A stretch of DNA of 64,000 nt, from contig NZ_LT984803.1 in NCBI RefSeq assembly GCF_900250115.1, forward strand, positions 3,375,583-3,439,582, written 5' to 3'. This stretch comes from Cupriavidus taiwanensis (lineage in GTDB: Bacteria; Pseudomonadota; Gammaproteobacteria; Burkholderiales; Burkholderiaceae). The position numbers and the translations under genes were made by a program. Shown piece after piece: positions 35,991 to 46,300 of this stretch. Within the stretch, counting starts at the first letter, position 1. The number at the start of each line of letters is the position of its first letter. A model generated the notes under the pieces. The model had not been told where the DNA came from. It saw only the letters and a list, made by a program, of their open reading frames with translations, and did not search any database.

Positions 35991-38914
35991 CAAAACCCCA
36001 GCCCCTTCTTACGCGCCAGTAGGCCATCTACCCAGCGCTTCTCGTCGGTTCCTGTCGGGTAGAGCGCAGACAGAGCTTGCGCCAGCATCCAGAATTGTTG
36101 ATTACCACCTACCGTGGGCGTATTGACGAAGACGCGCATCGCCTCGCTACGGCCCGCCGCGAAGAGCAGCATTGCTTGATGAACTCGGTCAAGCGCTGTC
36201 TTTCCCGCATCCATCATCATCCGAGACCCGGCAAGCGGCTCTTCGGGAATGTCGTCTGCAAACAGCCCCAGCTGGGAAGGTGCCTTCGCTAACTTGCGGC
36301 GTGGTTCCATTGCTTCTTTGCCAAGGAGGTAGTTGGCGCGCTCGCCAACTCCCAGGAGTCTTGCCGTATCGCCCGTAATTTCGACTAGACCGCTAAGGTC
36401 CTCAAGATGAATGCCAAGGCCTTGCGAAATCTTTCGAGCCGCATCGAATTCAAGCCTAAAGCCACTCTTCTTCGAGGCCACCGCAGATTCCTCCTCGTCT
36501 CCGTCGTCGGATTCTTGGTCATCGCCTCCCTCATCGAGGTTCGTTGCTGCCTTCCTAAGCGTCCACAGCCACATCGCCGTCAATCGAGCATCCTCTTCGA
36601 GAGAGGTAGCGTCGGCCTCGACGAAGACTGAGTTCAGTGCCTCCCGGGAGACAGTAGCCCAAACAATTTCCAAGAACTCTGGAAGCGGGACAACGTCGCC
36701 GTTTGCCTTCTCGACTCGCTCGTATCGTGAGTAAATTTCCAATGCCGGACCGAGGCACGCAAAGATTGCGTCCGCACCGACAACGCCTTCCGCCGACAGC
36801 CGACGCATCCATTCGCTGATGCGCGTGGGGAGCTCTGACGAAACGTCGCGCCAGTCTCCTACATTGTTCCGGTCAGGAAGACGGGGCCGGCAAACTATGT
36901 GAACCGAGGACTGCAGCGACGCCGCGCCCGCTGCCTGGGTTCGAGTCTGACGCTCTGTGTCAATGGGCCAGGACCCCGTAATGCGCCAACCTGAGTCGAC
37001 CACTGCGCCCAGAATGGCTTCCCAAGACTCCGTGCTTGAATCAGCGAACACGATGACCGCAATGCCATCTTGTCTGGTCGCCTTCATCCCGGCTGCAAGC
37101 GCCTTGAGCATCTCTGCCTTGTAGTAGCTCGCGTCCTTGGTCTCCCCTTTTGGGCCCTTGTTTGCGTTGGTGACGATGATTTCATCGTCTTGATTCACTA
37201 GACCTTCGCGGAACAGCTCCGGATGGATGCCCTTGAATGCCTCTCGCTCCCAGACATAGAAGACGTTTGAGAGGTCTGCATACGGAATAGCCGCGAAGTA
37301 GGGAGGGTCACAAAGGAGGGCGCTGGCTGACCCGTCTGGCAGGACTTGGTCTTGCGCCCGGCTTTGAACCACCTCACAACCGCGCTGCATCCAACGGTTC
37401 TGCTCCAGCACCTTCACAACCCAGTCGACCGCTCCATTCCAATTAGCAGGACCAGAACTCAACGGGTTCGATTCCGCAAAATCCCACACCACCTGCAGGG
37501 CCTGCTTCCCAAAGGCGCCTTCGATGGTCGCCCTGGAGGCATTCCAGCGGGAGAGCGAGCTGTTCTGGAATATGAAGCGACTAACAGCACAATTCAGCGT
37601 CGCTCGAATGGCCTGCGCCAGTCCCGGCTCCGTCTCTGAGAAGTCAAGACTCATCAGTGCTCGCTGAAATGCGCGAATGGCGAGCGCCTGGCGTGCAGTG
37701 TACATGTCCCCGAACGTACGAATACCGATGCGCGTGACAGCACTTAGGCCGCGTGTGTTCTTGTACGGTCGGATGTCATTGATTTCATCTCGCGGCTCGT
37801 CGGCGTCAGCGCGGTCCGCGACGGCGCGCGCAACCGATGCGAGGTCAACCTCCGCCGGTTCGCGGAAACGTCGGCTGCCGCCATCTTGGACATAGACAGA
37901 GAGTAGTTGCGCGTCCTCGGCACCGCCACGCTGCGCCTCAAGTTGAACTCTGACCGCTTTGGCCTTGGTTGTGTACCCGCAGGAGGGAATCGGGCAGGTC
38001 ACGCTGCCACCTGCCACAGACGCCTTGCTTAGAGTCTTGGCGCCACGCTGGAGCGCAACACCTATGTACTTCCCCTCAATGTTCCAGTCGTAGTGCCATT
38101 TTTCGCCCTCCTTGGTGACCTGCATGCTCCGGATAAGAGGAACACGAGCTCCGCATCCTGGCCCCTCGCATCGGATAGTGCGGGCCCACAGGTAGGCAAT
38201 CGGCTCGCCCTGCCCATCTGACTCGTAGTACTCGGCCAGCCGGAGTTTTGCAGCACTCGCTACCTGAGCGGCCCTCTCTCGCACGCCCTCTAAAAGCTTA
38301 TCTTGGTATCTCGGAAAGTAAGTGAGAAGAACACGATTGAGCGAGACAGCTATGGGGTTGAGGTCAGAAGCAAAGGAGTCAGCACCGATGCGATTTGCTT
38401 CTAGAGGTATCGAGCCACCACCACAGAAGGGGTCGAAGACCAGAGGTCTGCCATCAGCATCATTGGTGAGCGCTCGATGAGCGCAAAGGGTGAGGGTCTC
38501 GGCCACAGACAAGTAGGCCTTGGAATTAGCGTTGTCCCAGTCGGCAAAGTCTGCAATAAAATCAAACAGAGCGTCCTGCAGTTCCTCCGCTGAGTCCAGC
38601 AGTTCCGGCTTTGTTCGATAGCGAATGAATCGCTGGTATGAGTTCGGACTTACTTTGTTCAGTTGTTCAGCGGCCCAAAGCTGCATCTGGCGCTTGGCTA
38701 CGGCGATGAACTCAGCAGGCGTTGCGGCATCGGTTGGGGCAGGCCAGAGTGCTGCGCAAGACATGGCGCGGCAGGAAGCAAGCGGTCGGCGTGCCCACCA
38801 AATATGAAGGGTCGAAAGATGGCCATGTCGAAGCGATTTCTCCCGTCTTGAGTGAGCAGAAATTCGGGCAATTGGCAGGTCCACCTCGATGAGGCGCTTT
38901 GGATATGACTTCAT
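35990..38914 (-). CDS. DUF1156-family adenine-specific DNA methylase with zinc ribbon
   Basis: The protein is 974 residues from the ATG at 38914 (KSYPKRLIEVDLPIARIS start); the longer frame runs through the helicase stop. The N-terminal DUF1156 segment has HIWWARRPLASCRAMSCAAL. Motif I FDPFCGGGSIPLEANRIG is at about 158; a zinc-ribbon pair (CEGPGCG and CPIPSCG) lies at about 250-310; motif IV DPPYFAAIPYADLS is at about 534. Such methylases (COG1743) are expected to put N6-methyladenine on host DNA as self-mark. It lies 13 bp after the helicase gene. Confidence 0.88.
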   Translation of the reverse strand: MKSYPKRLIEVDLPIARISAHSRREKSLRHGHLSTLHIWWARRPLASCRAMSCAALWPAPTDAATPAEFIAVAKRQMQLWAAEQLNKVSPNSYQRFIRYRTKPELLDSAEELQDALFDFIADFADWDNANSKAYLSVAETLTLCAHRALTNDADGRPLVFDPFCGGGSIPLEANRIGADSFASDLNPIAVSLNRVLLTYFPRYQDKLLEGVRERAAQVASAAKLRLAEYYESDGQGEPIAYLWARTIRCEGPGCGARVPLIRSMQVTKEGEKWHYDWNIEGKYIGVALQRGAKTLSKASVAGGSVTCPIPSCGYTTKAKAVRVQLEAQRGGAEDAQLLSVYVQDGGSRRFREPAEVDLASVARAVADRADADEPRDEINDIRPYKNTRGLSAVTRIGIRTFGDMYTARQALAIRAFQRALMSLDFSETEPGLAQAIRATLNCAVSRFIFQNSSLSRWNASRATIEGAFGKQALQVVWDFAESNPLSSGPANWNGAVDWVVKVLEQNRWMQRGCEVVQSRAQDQVLPDGSASALLCDPPYFAAIPYADLSNVFYVWEREAFKGIHPELFREGLVNQDDEIIVTNANKGPKGETKDASYYKAEMLKALAAGMKATRQDGIAVIVFADSSTESWEAILGAVVDSGWRITGSWPIDTERQTRTQAAGAASLQSSVHIVCRPRLPDRNNVGDWRDVSSELPTRISEWMRRLSAEGVVGADAIFACLGPALEIYSRYERVEKANGDVVPLPEFLEIVWATVSREALNSVFVEADATSLEEDARLTAMWLWTLRKAATNLDEGGDDQESDDGDEEESAVASKKSGFRLEFDAARKISQGLGIHLEDLSGLVEITGDTARLLGVGERANYLLGKEAMEPRRKLAKAPSQLGLFADDIPEEPLAGSRMMMDAGKTALDRVHQAMLLFAAGRSEAMRVFVNTPTVGGNQQFWMLAQALSALYPTGTDEKRWVDGLLARKKGLGF

Positions 38915-38927
38915 GTAATTCTTGTTC

Positions 38928-41900
38928 TTATGTGGCTGCTTGAAGAATCGCGTTCGGTTTAACGTGATACTGCTCGATACGCACAACCGGCTCCCAGTCC
39001 ATCTGGAGCGCGGGGTCGCGAACAACTTTGACCTCCGGCGTGGTCGAGCAGTTGAAGACGACGTAGAGCCAGTAGTCATGACGAAGCCGCTGAGCTGTCC
39101 GATACTCATTGGATGACAGGGCAACCTCGCCAACAAGGGCTCGACCCTTCACTTCGATGAATCGCACTTCCAGTGCGGAGGCCGGGTCGTCGGGATGCGG
39201 GCGTCGCGAGATTAAGTCGAATCCGCGATTATCGCACTCCACGCTTTCGACCTCCCAACCGCGCGCACGCTCCATCGCAATGACCGCATCAACTGCGATA
39301 CGCTCAATTTCGTCGTCACGAACGAATGGCGCCATGCCCGGTGCACTTCGGTCTGGATGAGGCAGCACCCAACCGACCCCGAGGCGGCGAATGTCGCTGA
39401 TGGTGCAGTGCCGCTCCTGTGAGAGTTCCACTCGTCTGCGCTCTAGCCGCGCGTTGAGTTCTTCAAGCTTGTCTTCTGTTAGCTTGATGTTGGCCGCTAC
39501 CGGCGAGTCGGTGTCGCCCGTAGACTGCTGCTCATGGAGCTCGGCCATGCGCATATTCTGGCGGTGAATTAGCTCGTTGAGGCTAATTTCCATGTGTTTG
39601 GCAATGGTCTCAATCTCCTTAAGGCGATGGCCCTTGACTTCCTCCAGGAAAGGCTGGAGCGCTTCGGTAACCAAGAAGTGCTCAGCGGCCTTCTCATCGG
39701 CCACGACTAGGTCGGGAGCAGCAGTGTTCTTCGGCGCCGCCACGATGTCCAACAAAAAGGTCGGTTGCTTGAGCTCTATGGCTCCATCGAGGCTTTGGAG
39801 GACAATGAACAGTCGCTTGTGCAGCTCATTCCCGCGGCCGTCTCGGATGGACGACGAGAAGACGCTGAACCTGGCCGGGACGGCGCGGTTCATGTCCAGA
39901 AAGATGGCACCTCGCGCAAGGTCATCGCGCACATGCTCCTGAAGGTCCTCGCGTACCACCTCAAACAGCGGGTGCCCAGGCGTCACCCAGTCGGCCGTTG
40001 GGTCCTTCTTGAGTTTTTCCTTGTCGAAGACAACCTGCTTGTACTCTCGCCCTAAGCGCCCAAATCGAGGCTCCAGGCGCTCGCCGATGGACCATAGGTG
40101 TCTAGGGACTCGACCGACTCGGAACGTGCTGCGGTCACGTTGCGGCTCGCTGACAGTAACTCCAGTTACTGGCGCAGCTTGCAGAAAGAAGTCTTGAATG
40201 ACCTCGGGCACCAAGCGTCGTTCGCGCGCCTCGGCCGACTTGCCCAGGATGGCCGACAGGTTCAGCTCCTTCTTGGCCAGGCCCTCCAGCGTCGATGCAG
40301 TAATGCCGCGAAAGCGCTCTGTATCTACTTCTTCAATGATGCGCTGCTTAATGAGCTCCTCGGTCATGTTGTTGTGCGCGTACATGTCGCGCAACATCCG
40401 CTCGAGCTGATTGGCCGGGAACAGGTCTCCCAGCACATTAAAGACTTTACCGGTCTGGTTGGGGTCAAGGTCCAACTCAATCTGCTCGATACGCTCAAAG
40501 AGCTTCTGCATCACACGGCCCTCGCGAGTGTTCGTCGTGACGAAGTTGAAGATGAGGCAGTCCTTCTCCTGGCCATAGCGATGGATACGCCCCATGCGCT
40601 GCTCGAGACGGATAGGGTTCCAGGGAATGTCGTAGTTAATCATTAGCCAGCAGAATTGCAGGTTAATGCCCTCACCTGCCGCTTCCGTGGCGACGAGAAC
40701 CTGACAGCTCTCGCGGAATTCACGCTCCGCGTAGATACGCGTCCCTGGAGTATCTCGGTCTCCAATCTTCATGCCGCCATGAATCTGGGTAACCGTCAGC
40801 CCCCATTCGCGCAGCTTGCCCAGGGGGCGACCGTCACGTCCGTCTCCAACGAGAAAGTCCAGAGTGTCCTTGTGCTCCGTGAAGATGAGCAGCTTCATCG
40901 TCGCATCTGAAAACAATCCTTTCTCTGTGAGCAGCCTCTTAAGATGTCGGACCTTGACCTCCTGCTCTTTCGCCTCAAGACCCTTCGCCTGCCGAATCAG
41001 CTTGTCGAGGTCGAAGATTTCTTCGCGCAAATGCTCTGGATTGAACGAGGCGACGGTTTCCTCGAGGTCAGATAGCAGCTCTTGTTGCTCATTCTCCGGC
41101 AACTCGTCGAAGTCGTCTGGAAGGCGGCTGGCAATCTGCTCTTGGCGATATTTTTCCGGGTTTTCGAGGATGCGTTCCCGCTTTCCCTTCATTCTCTCAA
41201 GGCTCCGCCGGACGGCGTAGGTGCTCGACGCGAATCGGCGCTGGAGCATCGCCATCGTGAACCCCACCGCGCGGCCTCGCGCACTATCGTCACGAGCTGC
41301 GCGAATTGACTGGTTCTCCACGTAGCGAGTCAGCTGGTCGTAGAGGTCGTACTCCTCGTCGCTGATAGCGAAGTCGCTCGTCTTGACAATACGGCGGGTA
41401 AACAGCGCTTTCACCTTACCCGTCTCCGGGTCCGGGAAGGTCACCAAAGCCTCCTTGACACGTCGAAGGTAGAACGGTGCATCCTGCTGGAGCATGGCCG
41501 CCTCCAAGCTGCTCACGTCGCCGTAGACATCCTTGTCGAGCAGCGACAGGAAGAGACAAAAATTCTCCGCGTCCCCTTTGTGTGGTGTCGCCGTCATTAG
41601 CAGGAAGTGGTCTGTCATCTGCGACAGATGCTCTCCGAGCTGAAACGCCAGGGTCTTCTTGTCCGAGCTGTACGCGGACATCTTGTGGGCCTCATCGACA
41701 ATGATGAGGTCCCAGTGGCTTCGCAGCAGCGAGTCGCGGGCATCCTCGACACGGGATACCCAGGACACCGAGGTAATGACCTGGTTCTTCTCCTGCCAGG
41801 GATTGCTGCCGTAGTTTGCGCGCAGCACGTCGCTGCGAACCACCTCGAACTGCTCACGGAACTTGTCTTTGAGTTCGCGCTGCCACTGGAACGAGAGGTT

Positions 41901-42374
41901 CGCTGGCGAGACGATGAGGGTGCGCTTGACTAGGCCGCGAATCTTCAGCTCCTTAATAAGGAGCCCGGCCATGATGGTCTTGCCAGCGCCCGGGTCGTCA
42001 GCGAGCAGGAAACGGATGCGCGGCAGTTTCAGGAAATAATCGTAGACCGCCTCAAGCTGGTGAGGCAGCGGGTCCACACGAGCGATTGACAGGGAAAAGT
42101 ATGGGTCGTACTCGTAGGCGAGACCCAGCCGCATGGCCTCCACCCCTAAACGAAAGCGCATCGGGTCCCCGTCGTACGGCTCCTTCTCCGGGCTGGCGCT
42201 CAGCTCCTCGAGCTGTTCCTGGGTCAATATGGGGTCATACATCCTCTCCGAGCGAAGACCCTTGCCGAACATCTTGAGGGACGCGCCAAATTCCTGAACA
42301 AGCACTACCTGGACAGGCTCAGGGAACAGTGGACCCGACACGATGACGCCGGCTTTCAGTTCTGGCTTCTTCAC
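38928..42374 (-). CDS. SNF2/SF2 helicase with C-terminal DUF3883-like (Mrr-type) domain
   Basis: The protein is 1148 residues from a GTG at 42374, placed one base after the RHH gene stop. Motifs: Walker A DDPGAGKT (126-133), DEAH (227-230), TATPHKGD, and the C-terminal helicase motifs ATEAAGEGINLQF and QRMGRIHRYGQ (about 600). The last 120 residues carry DAVIAMERARGWEVESVE, GFDLISRRP and FIEVKGRA: the D...E-x-K nuclease-like core of DUF3883. Other bacterial defence systems (e.g. DISARM) use SNF2-type helicases with methylases; here the partner set is DUF1156-DUF499. It probably translocates on DNA and cuts unmodified DNA. Confidence 0.87.
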   Translation of the reverse strand: MKKPELKAGVIVSGPLFPEPVQVVLVQEFGASLKMFGKGLRSERMYDPILTQEQLEELSASPEKEPYDGDPMRFRLGVEAMRLGLAYEYDPYFSLSIARVDPLPHQLEAVYDYFLKLPRIRFLLADDPGAGKTIMAGLLIKELKIRGLVKRTLIVSPANLSFQWQRELKDKFREQFEVVRSDVLRANYGSNPWQEKNQVITSVSWVSRVEDARDSLLRSHWDLIIVDEAHKMSAYSSDKKTLAFQLGEHLSQMTDHFLLMTATPHKGDAENFCLFLSLLDKDVYGDVSSLEAAMLQQDAPFYLRRVKEALVTFPDPETGKVKALFTRRIVKTSDFAISDEEYDLYDQLTRYVENQSIRAARDDSARGRAVGFTMAMLQRRFASSTYAVRRSLERMKGKRERILENPEKYRQEQIASRLPDDFDELPENEQQELLSDLEETVASFNPEHLREEIFDLDKLIRQAKGLEAKEQEVKVRHLKRLLTEKGLFSDATMKLLIFTEHKDTLDFLVGDGRDGRPLGKLREWGLTVTQIHGGMKIGDRDTPGTRIYAEREFRESCQVLVATEAAGEGINLQFCWLMINYDIPWNPIRLEQRMGRIHRYGQEKDCLIFNFVTTNTREGRVMQKLFERIEQIELDLDPNQTGKVFNVLGDLFPANQLERMLRDMYAHNNMTEELIKQRIIEEVDTERFRGITASTLEGLAKKELNLSAILGKSAEARERRLVPEVIQDFFLQAAPVTGVTVSEPQRDRSTFRVGRVPRHLWSIGERLEPRFGRLGREYKQVVFDKEKLKKDPTADWVTPGHPLFEVVREDLQEHVRDDLARGAIFLDMNRAVPARFSVFSSSIRDGRGNELHKRLFIVLQSLDGAIELKQPTFLLDIVAAPKNTAAPDLVVADEKAAEHFLVTEALQPFLEEVKGHRLKEIETIAKHMEISLNELIHRQNMRMAELHEQQSTGDTDSPVAANIKLTEDKLEELNARLERRRVELSQERHCTISDIRRLGVGWVLPHPDRSAPGMAPFVRDDEIERIAVDAVIAMERARGWEVESVECDNRGFDLISRRPHPDDPASALEVRFIEVKGRALVGEVALSSNEYRTAQRLRHDYWLYVVFNCSTTPEVKVVRDPALQMDWEPVVRIEQYHVKPNAILQAAT

Positions 42375-42375
42375 A

Positions 42376-42579
42376 TCAATCCTTCTTTGTTTGGCCCACG
42401 TCGGCTCGAGAATGCCCCGAATCAGGTAAACGCAAGCCCTTGAGCTCGCAGTGCTGAAGGACGAGATACTCCAGCATGTTTGAAAGAGTACGGTGTTCCC
42501 TTGCAGCGGCCAGGCGGAGAAGGTCCTTCACCTCCGGCGACATACGCAGGTTGATGGCTGTGGTCTTGCCTTCGTTCAT
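42376..42579 (-). CDS. Ribbon-helix-helix regulator heading the methylase-helicase operon
   Basis: The protein is 67 residues. It has the short Arc/CopG pattern: a beta-strand TTAINLRMSPEVKDLLRLAA, a helix-turn-helix (EHRTLSNMLEYLVLQHC), and a charged tail. It is one base away from the helicase start, and just downstream of an inverted repeat at 42592-42621, so it probably represses its own operon. It could otherwise be the antitoxin-like part of the defence unit; no toxin is adjacent. Confidence 0.75.
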   Translation of the reverse strand: MNEGKTTAINLRMSPEVKDLLRLAAAREHRTLSNMLEYLVLQHCELKGLRLPDSGHSRADVGQTKKD

Positions 42580-42591
42580 GTGAGTCCCTGC

Positions 42592-42633
42592 ATCGGTGCA
42601 ACGTCTTTACAATGTACCGATACTAGCGGTCAA
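42592..42633 (-). promoter_or_regulatory. Promoter and operator of the RHH-helicase-methylase operon
   Basis: Inverted repeat ATCGGT/ACCGAT (42592-42597 and 42616-42621) overlaps a plausible minus-strand promoter: TTGACC (42628-42633) and TGTAAA 16 bp downstream. The arrangement fits autorepression by the RHH protein. The remainder of 42580-42833 shows no gene. Confidence 0.55.
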
Positions 42634-42833
42634 TGAAGCGGCTGTAAATGCGCCTCGACGTAGTTGGCAAGTACGACGAGGGACAAGGCACGTTTCCGTC
42701 CGCGCTGGTGTATGTCGTGGGGGGATGGGAGGCCGAGTCAGGCCGCTGCGAGCTTGGGTGGAGAGCGCTTCGAGATGCAGCGGCATCCAATAGGGCAAGC
42801 AGATAGGATTGCTGCTGCCCGGCAACATCTCCC

Positions 42834-43160
42834 CTAGGAAGATGGCTTCGGCCGGCGTGCAATCGCCTCAATACGCTCCTCCAAGGAAGGTTTTCGAGGG
42901 GGGAGCGGCTGCGGAAACAACAAGTACAAGTGGCGAGCGTGACCAAGAGTTTTCAGCGCGCGCAGGAAGGTCTCCAGGGTTCCTTGTCCATGCGTCTCGA
43001 ATCGCTTATAGGTTCGCAGCGCAATACCGGCCGAGGCAGCAAATTCCGCCTGAGAGAGCTTCGCCTTTTTCCTCTCGCGCCTCACCCTCATAGCGAGATA
43101 TCCACAGAGCCCTGTTTCATCTAGCTGCCGGAGTAGCGCGAGTTCTTGTTCTGGTGTCAT
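42834..43160 (-). CDS. XRE-family HTH regulator
   Basis: The protein is 108 residues. An N-terminal helix (MTPEQELALLRQLDETGL) precedes a HTH: AMRVRRERKKAKLSQAEFAASAGIALRTYKRFETHG, about residues 23-58. The tail is Pro/Arg-rich. It is divergent from the giant gene at 43332, across a palindrome at 43177-43188, and is probably its repressor. Confidence 0.8.
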   Translation of the reverse strand: MTPEQELALLRQLDETGLCGYLAMRVRRERKKAKLSQAEFAASAGIALRTYKRFETHGQGTLETFLRALKTLGHARHLYLLFPQPLPPRKPSLEERIEAIARRPKPSS

Positions 43161-43176
43161 GGCTCTTCATTTGTAG

Positions 43177-43188
43177 GCCAAATTTGGC
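43177..43188. promoter_or_regulatory. Palindrome between the XRE gene and the giant-protein operon
   Basis: A perfect 12-bp palindrome GCCAAATTTGGC 17 bp upstream of the XRE start and about 145 bp upstream of the plus gene. This is a typical size and place for an XRE operator. A TATATT box at about 43240 could serve the plus operon but lacks a good -35. Confidence 0.5.
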
Positions 43189-43331
43189 ACTAAAACTGTG
43201 GATAGCCTAGCAGCTGTTATCTCGAATTTAAAGACTGTTGTTATATTGAGAGCACTTAACCCTCAAACCACCCCCCAGATAGGTCGTCTGGCCGGGTGAA
43301 GTGGCGTAGCTGCCAAAAAAGGAGCCGACCA

Positions 43332-46300
43332 ATGACAACCTCGCGCCCGCAAGGCGGCTCGAGCGTATCTGCTCGCGACCGTACCCCTTCCCTTCAATTG
43401 TCAAAGGTCGCAGACCTGCTTGCCAAAAGCATCCGCGATAGCAAGGCGGCATCTGGCGTTTCCTTCGTTCATCTCGATGGACATCGTATTCGGGTTAATA
43501 CTCGCGCTGCACTCCAGCCGTTCTTGAATGACGACTTCAAGAACGCCTTCACGCCGGGGCTTGAGACGGGCTTCGTGCGAGACATGGAAATGCCTCCTTT
43601 TGGCTCGACTGCGCGTGTCGGTGGCCGACTGCTCGATGGCTCGGCTGCCGCCACCTCGAAGGCGATTACCGCTCTGCATAATGCAATTTCTGATGTCTTA
43701 GACTCAGCATTGGGCGACGCAGACCTGACTGCATTGACGGTCTCATCCTTAGAGCAATTGCTTGGAACACTGGCTAACTCAATCAACGAGCGTAAGCCAG
43801 ACCTTCCGGCATCGGCGAGCATGGTGCCGGTGGCGTTCGGTCAGCCGGGGCGGAAAGCTGATGAGCGCAGCCAGGATTTAGCACGCGTGCTATCAGCAAT
43901 CGAGACTGTGGATGGCAAGGACTGGCTCGATGCGCTTCTGAATGGCATTGCAACGCGATTGCGCAGCAATGACGTCGAACCAGAAGAAATTGACGACATC
44001 CTAGTTGCCATCAGGGCCCAACGTAGTCAACCCGGGAGTCAGATAGCGCGGTTCCTGGATTTTCTAGACGATGAAGCGCTGTCGCGAGTGCGGCTCCAGG
44101 TAACTATGCGACTGATGGAGGCGATTGCAGCGCAATCGGCCAAAGAGGGACTGAAGGCTTACGTAAGTCGCGTTATCACATGCTTTAACGCATTCGCTGG
44201 CATTGACGGTTCTGCGCTGACCCTTGACATCGGTACGCTATATGGCCAGCACAACTCCCCTCAGTTTCACGAACATCTGCGCACGGTTGGATTCTACGGT
44301 TGCCTTCCCGTGTGGCCGGAGTGGTCAGTACAGCTTTTCGAGGGTCGCGCCGAACCTTCTCAGGGTTTCAAAACTAAACGAGAGGTTTCATATTGCTTCC
44401 GAGTCAATGGCACAAATCCCCGAACCGGTAAGGCTGCCTTCGATTCGCGGCTCGATAACATTCGTGAGCGTGTCCTAGACGAGCCGAGTGCCGACGCTAA
44501 CGTGAAGTGGAAAGTAGCGGAATTGGTGTTCCTCTGGCTTGTGGTTCCCGATTCGCTTACAAATCCTTCTTCATTGGATGTAGTCCGAGCTGCGGCAGAT
44601 GTTGCAGCACGGTTGAAACGCAATCCTGTGGGCACCTTGGGCGACTTGCATGCGGACCTTATCGGAAGATGCAAGACGATGGATGACATCGCCAGCGAAA
44701 TGGTGGAGGTCTTGAAGTCCAAGTCGGCTAACCTCATCCAGTTCGCGGGTCGAAATGCTGACAAGTTCACCGTTGCTGTTTCGCGAAGCATCGTGAACTG
44801 GGAAGCAGTCGAATCGATGTCGTCCTCATCGACAAATATTCTAGTTAGCCGCGAGCGCGGCTCTGACTCCGTTGAGTGGTTTAACCATTTGACCGTAGCT
44901 AACACTGCCATGGTCCCAGGCAGCATTGCGTCGTACGGTGTTGAAATTGCTCTACAGGAGCGTTCGCTGACTACGGCGGGTCGTTCTGCGGAAGTCCACT
45001 TGCGACGTGAGCTTCAGCATCCGGTTCTTCCAGTCAGGTATCTGCCATTCACGCGAAACAACGCTGGCGAATGGACGCCGCACAGTGTCGATACACGGGT
45101 GATGGATGCAGGCGTGGGAATCGACATCGAGTATTCCCTCAAGTATTTACAACTTTCGAGAACGAAAGACGACGAAAAGGCCGCGTCCGAGCAGCTACGT
45201 GCGGCGACCCTAACGGCTTTTGCCCTACTTGTGTACATCACACTCTGGGAGTTGTCGCGGCGCGTTCAGGCTACGGCTGCCAGTGCATCCCTATCGATGA
45301 CGATGGTACGGCTACAGCACACCGGTAAGCAGAACAGTCGTGAGGCTGACGCGCACGACGCGAACACGGTGATATTCGCGGTTAGCCAGGCAATAGAAAA
45401 GGCTTTGACGCGGGAAATGCCGGTCAAGCTTCAAGGGCTCACGACCCAGACCAAGGACCAGAACGATAGCCTGCGATGGAAACGTAGGGGCGCCCTCCAT
45501 GCCCTGCTCGGCGGGCAACCGCTGAACTTTCGCATGGAGGGAGGACTCGACAAGGTCGCGCTGGTGACCTATGTAACGCGTCCATGTGACACGCATCCTT
45601 CCTTTCCCGATGCGGATGGCTTCCTCTTCCAGAGTCGCACCTATCGCGCGGCGCGCGAGAACGGAGCAACCATTCTGAGAGTGGAATCGATGCAGTCGCG
45701 CCTAGTCGAAAGCCGGAAGGATTTCCAGGCACCGCAACTCATCCTCGAGGAAATCGCACGGCTTGAGAAAGACGGCTTCGAGCACATAATGTTGCTGTCC
45801 CATCATTTCGGTAACCGGCACATCGGTCGCGCGGCGGAGCGGCACGCTCCGCACGGCACGCTGCAATTCCTCGATGAAGCCGCGAAGCGTTTTCCAGGCG
45901 TTCATGTCTATCCATTGCGACGAGATGTCTTTAAGGCAACAAGGCTAAGAAAGCGCGGAACGATGGAGAGCGGCTTCGAGGTCGTTAACTTTGCGGACCA
46001 TCAAGCCATGTACGACCAGTTCGAGGGTGGCGACCTTCGGACGCTAATGCCGATATATACGTTCGCCACGCTTGTTGTAGTCGACGAAGACTCACGACCG
46101 CAGTCTGGGTTCTGCACTTACTTCTTCGACGCGGAACAACGGCTTAGCAACATTGAGCTGAAAGAGACAGTTCGTCAGAACATTCTGGGCGTCGGTAAAG
46201 GAGACGCCCAGAACACGCGCGCATCTCTCATCAGCGTGCTTCGCGCCATCCATTTCATGGAAAGCGAAAAGCCTGCGTTCAAGACCCAACTGCTGCCTGT

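Noticed and set aside
38928..42374. DISARM system
   Set aside because: A SNF2 helicase plus methylase are present, but no DrmB (DUF1998) or PLD DrmC gene is seen; the partners are DUF1156 and DUF499.
32917..42579. BREX system
   Set aside because: No PglZ phosphatase, BrxL or BrxA/BrxB gene; the ATPase matches DUF499 rather than a clear BrxC/PglY.
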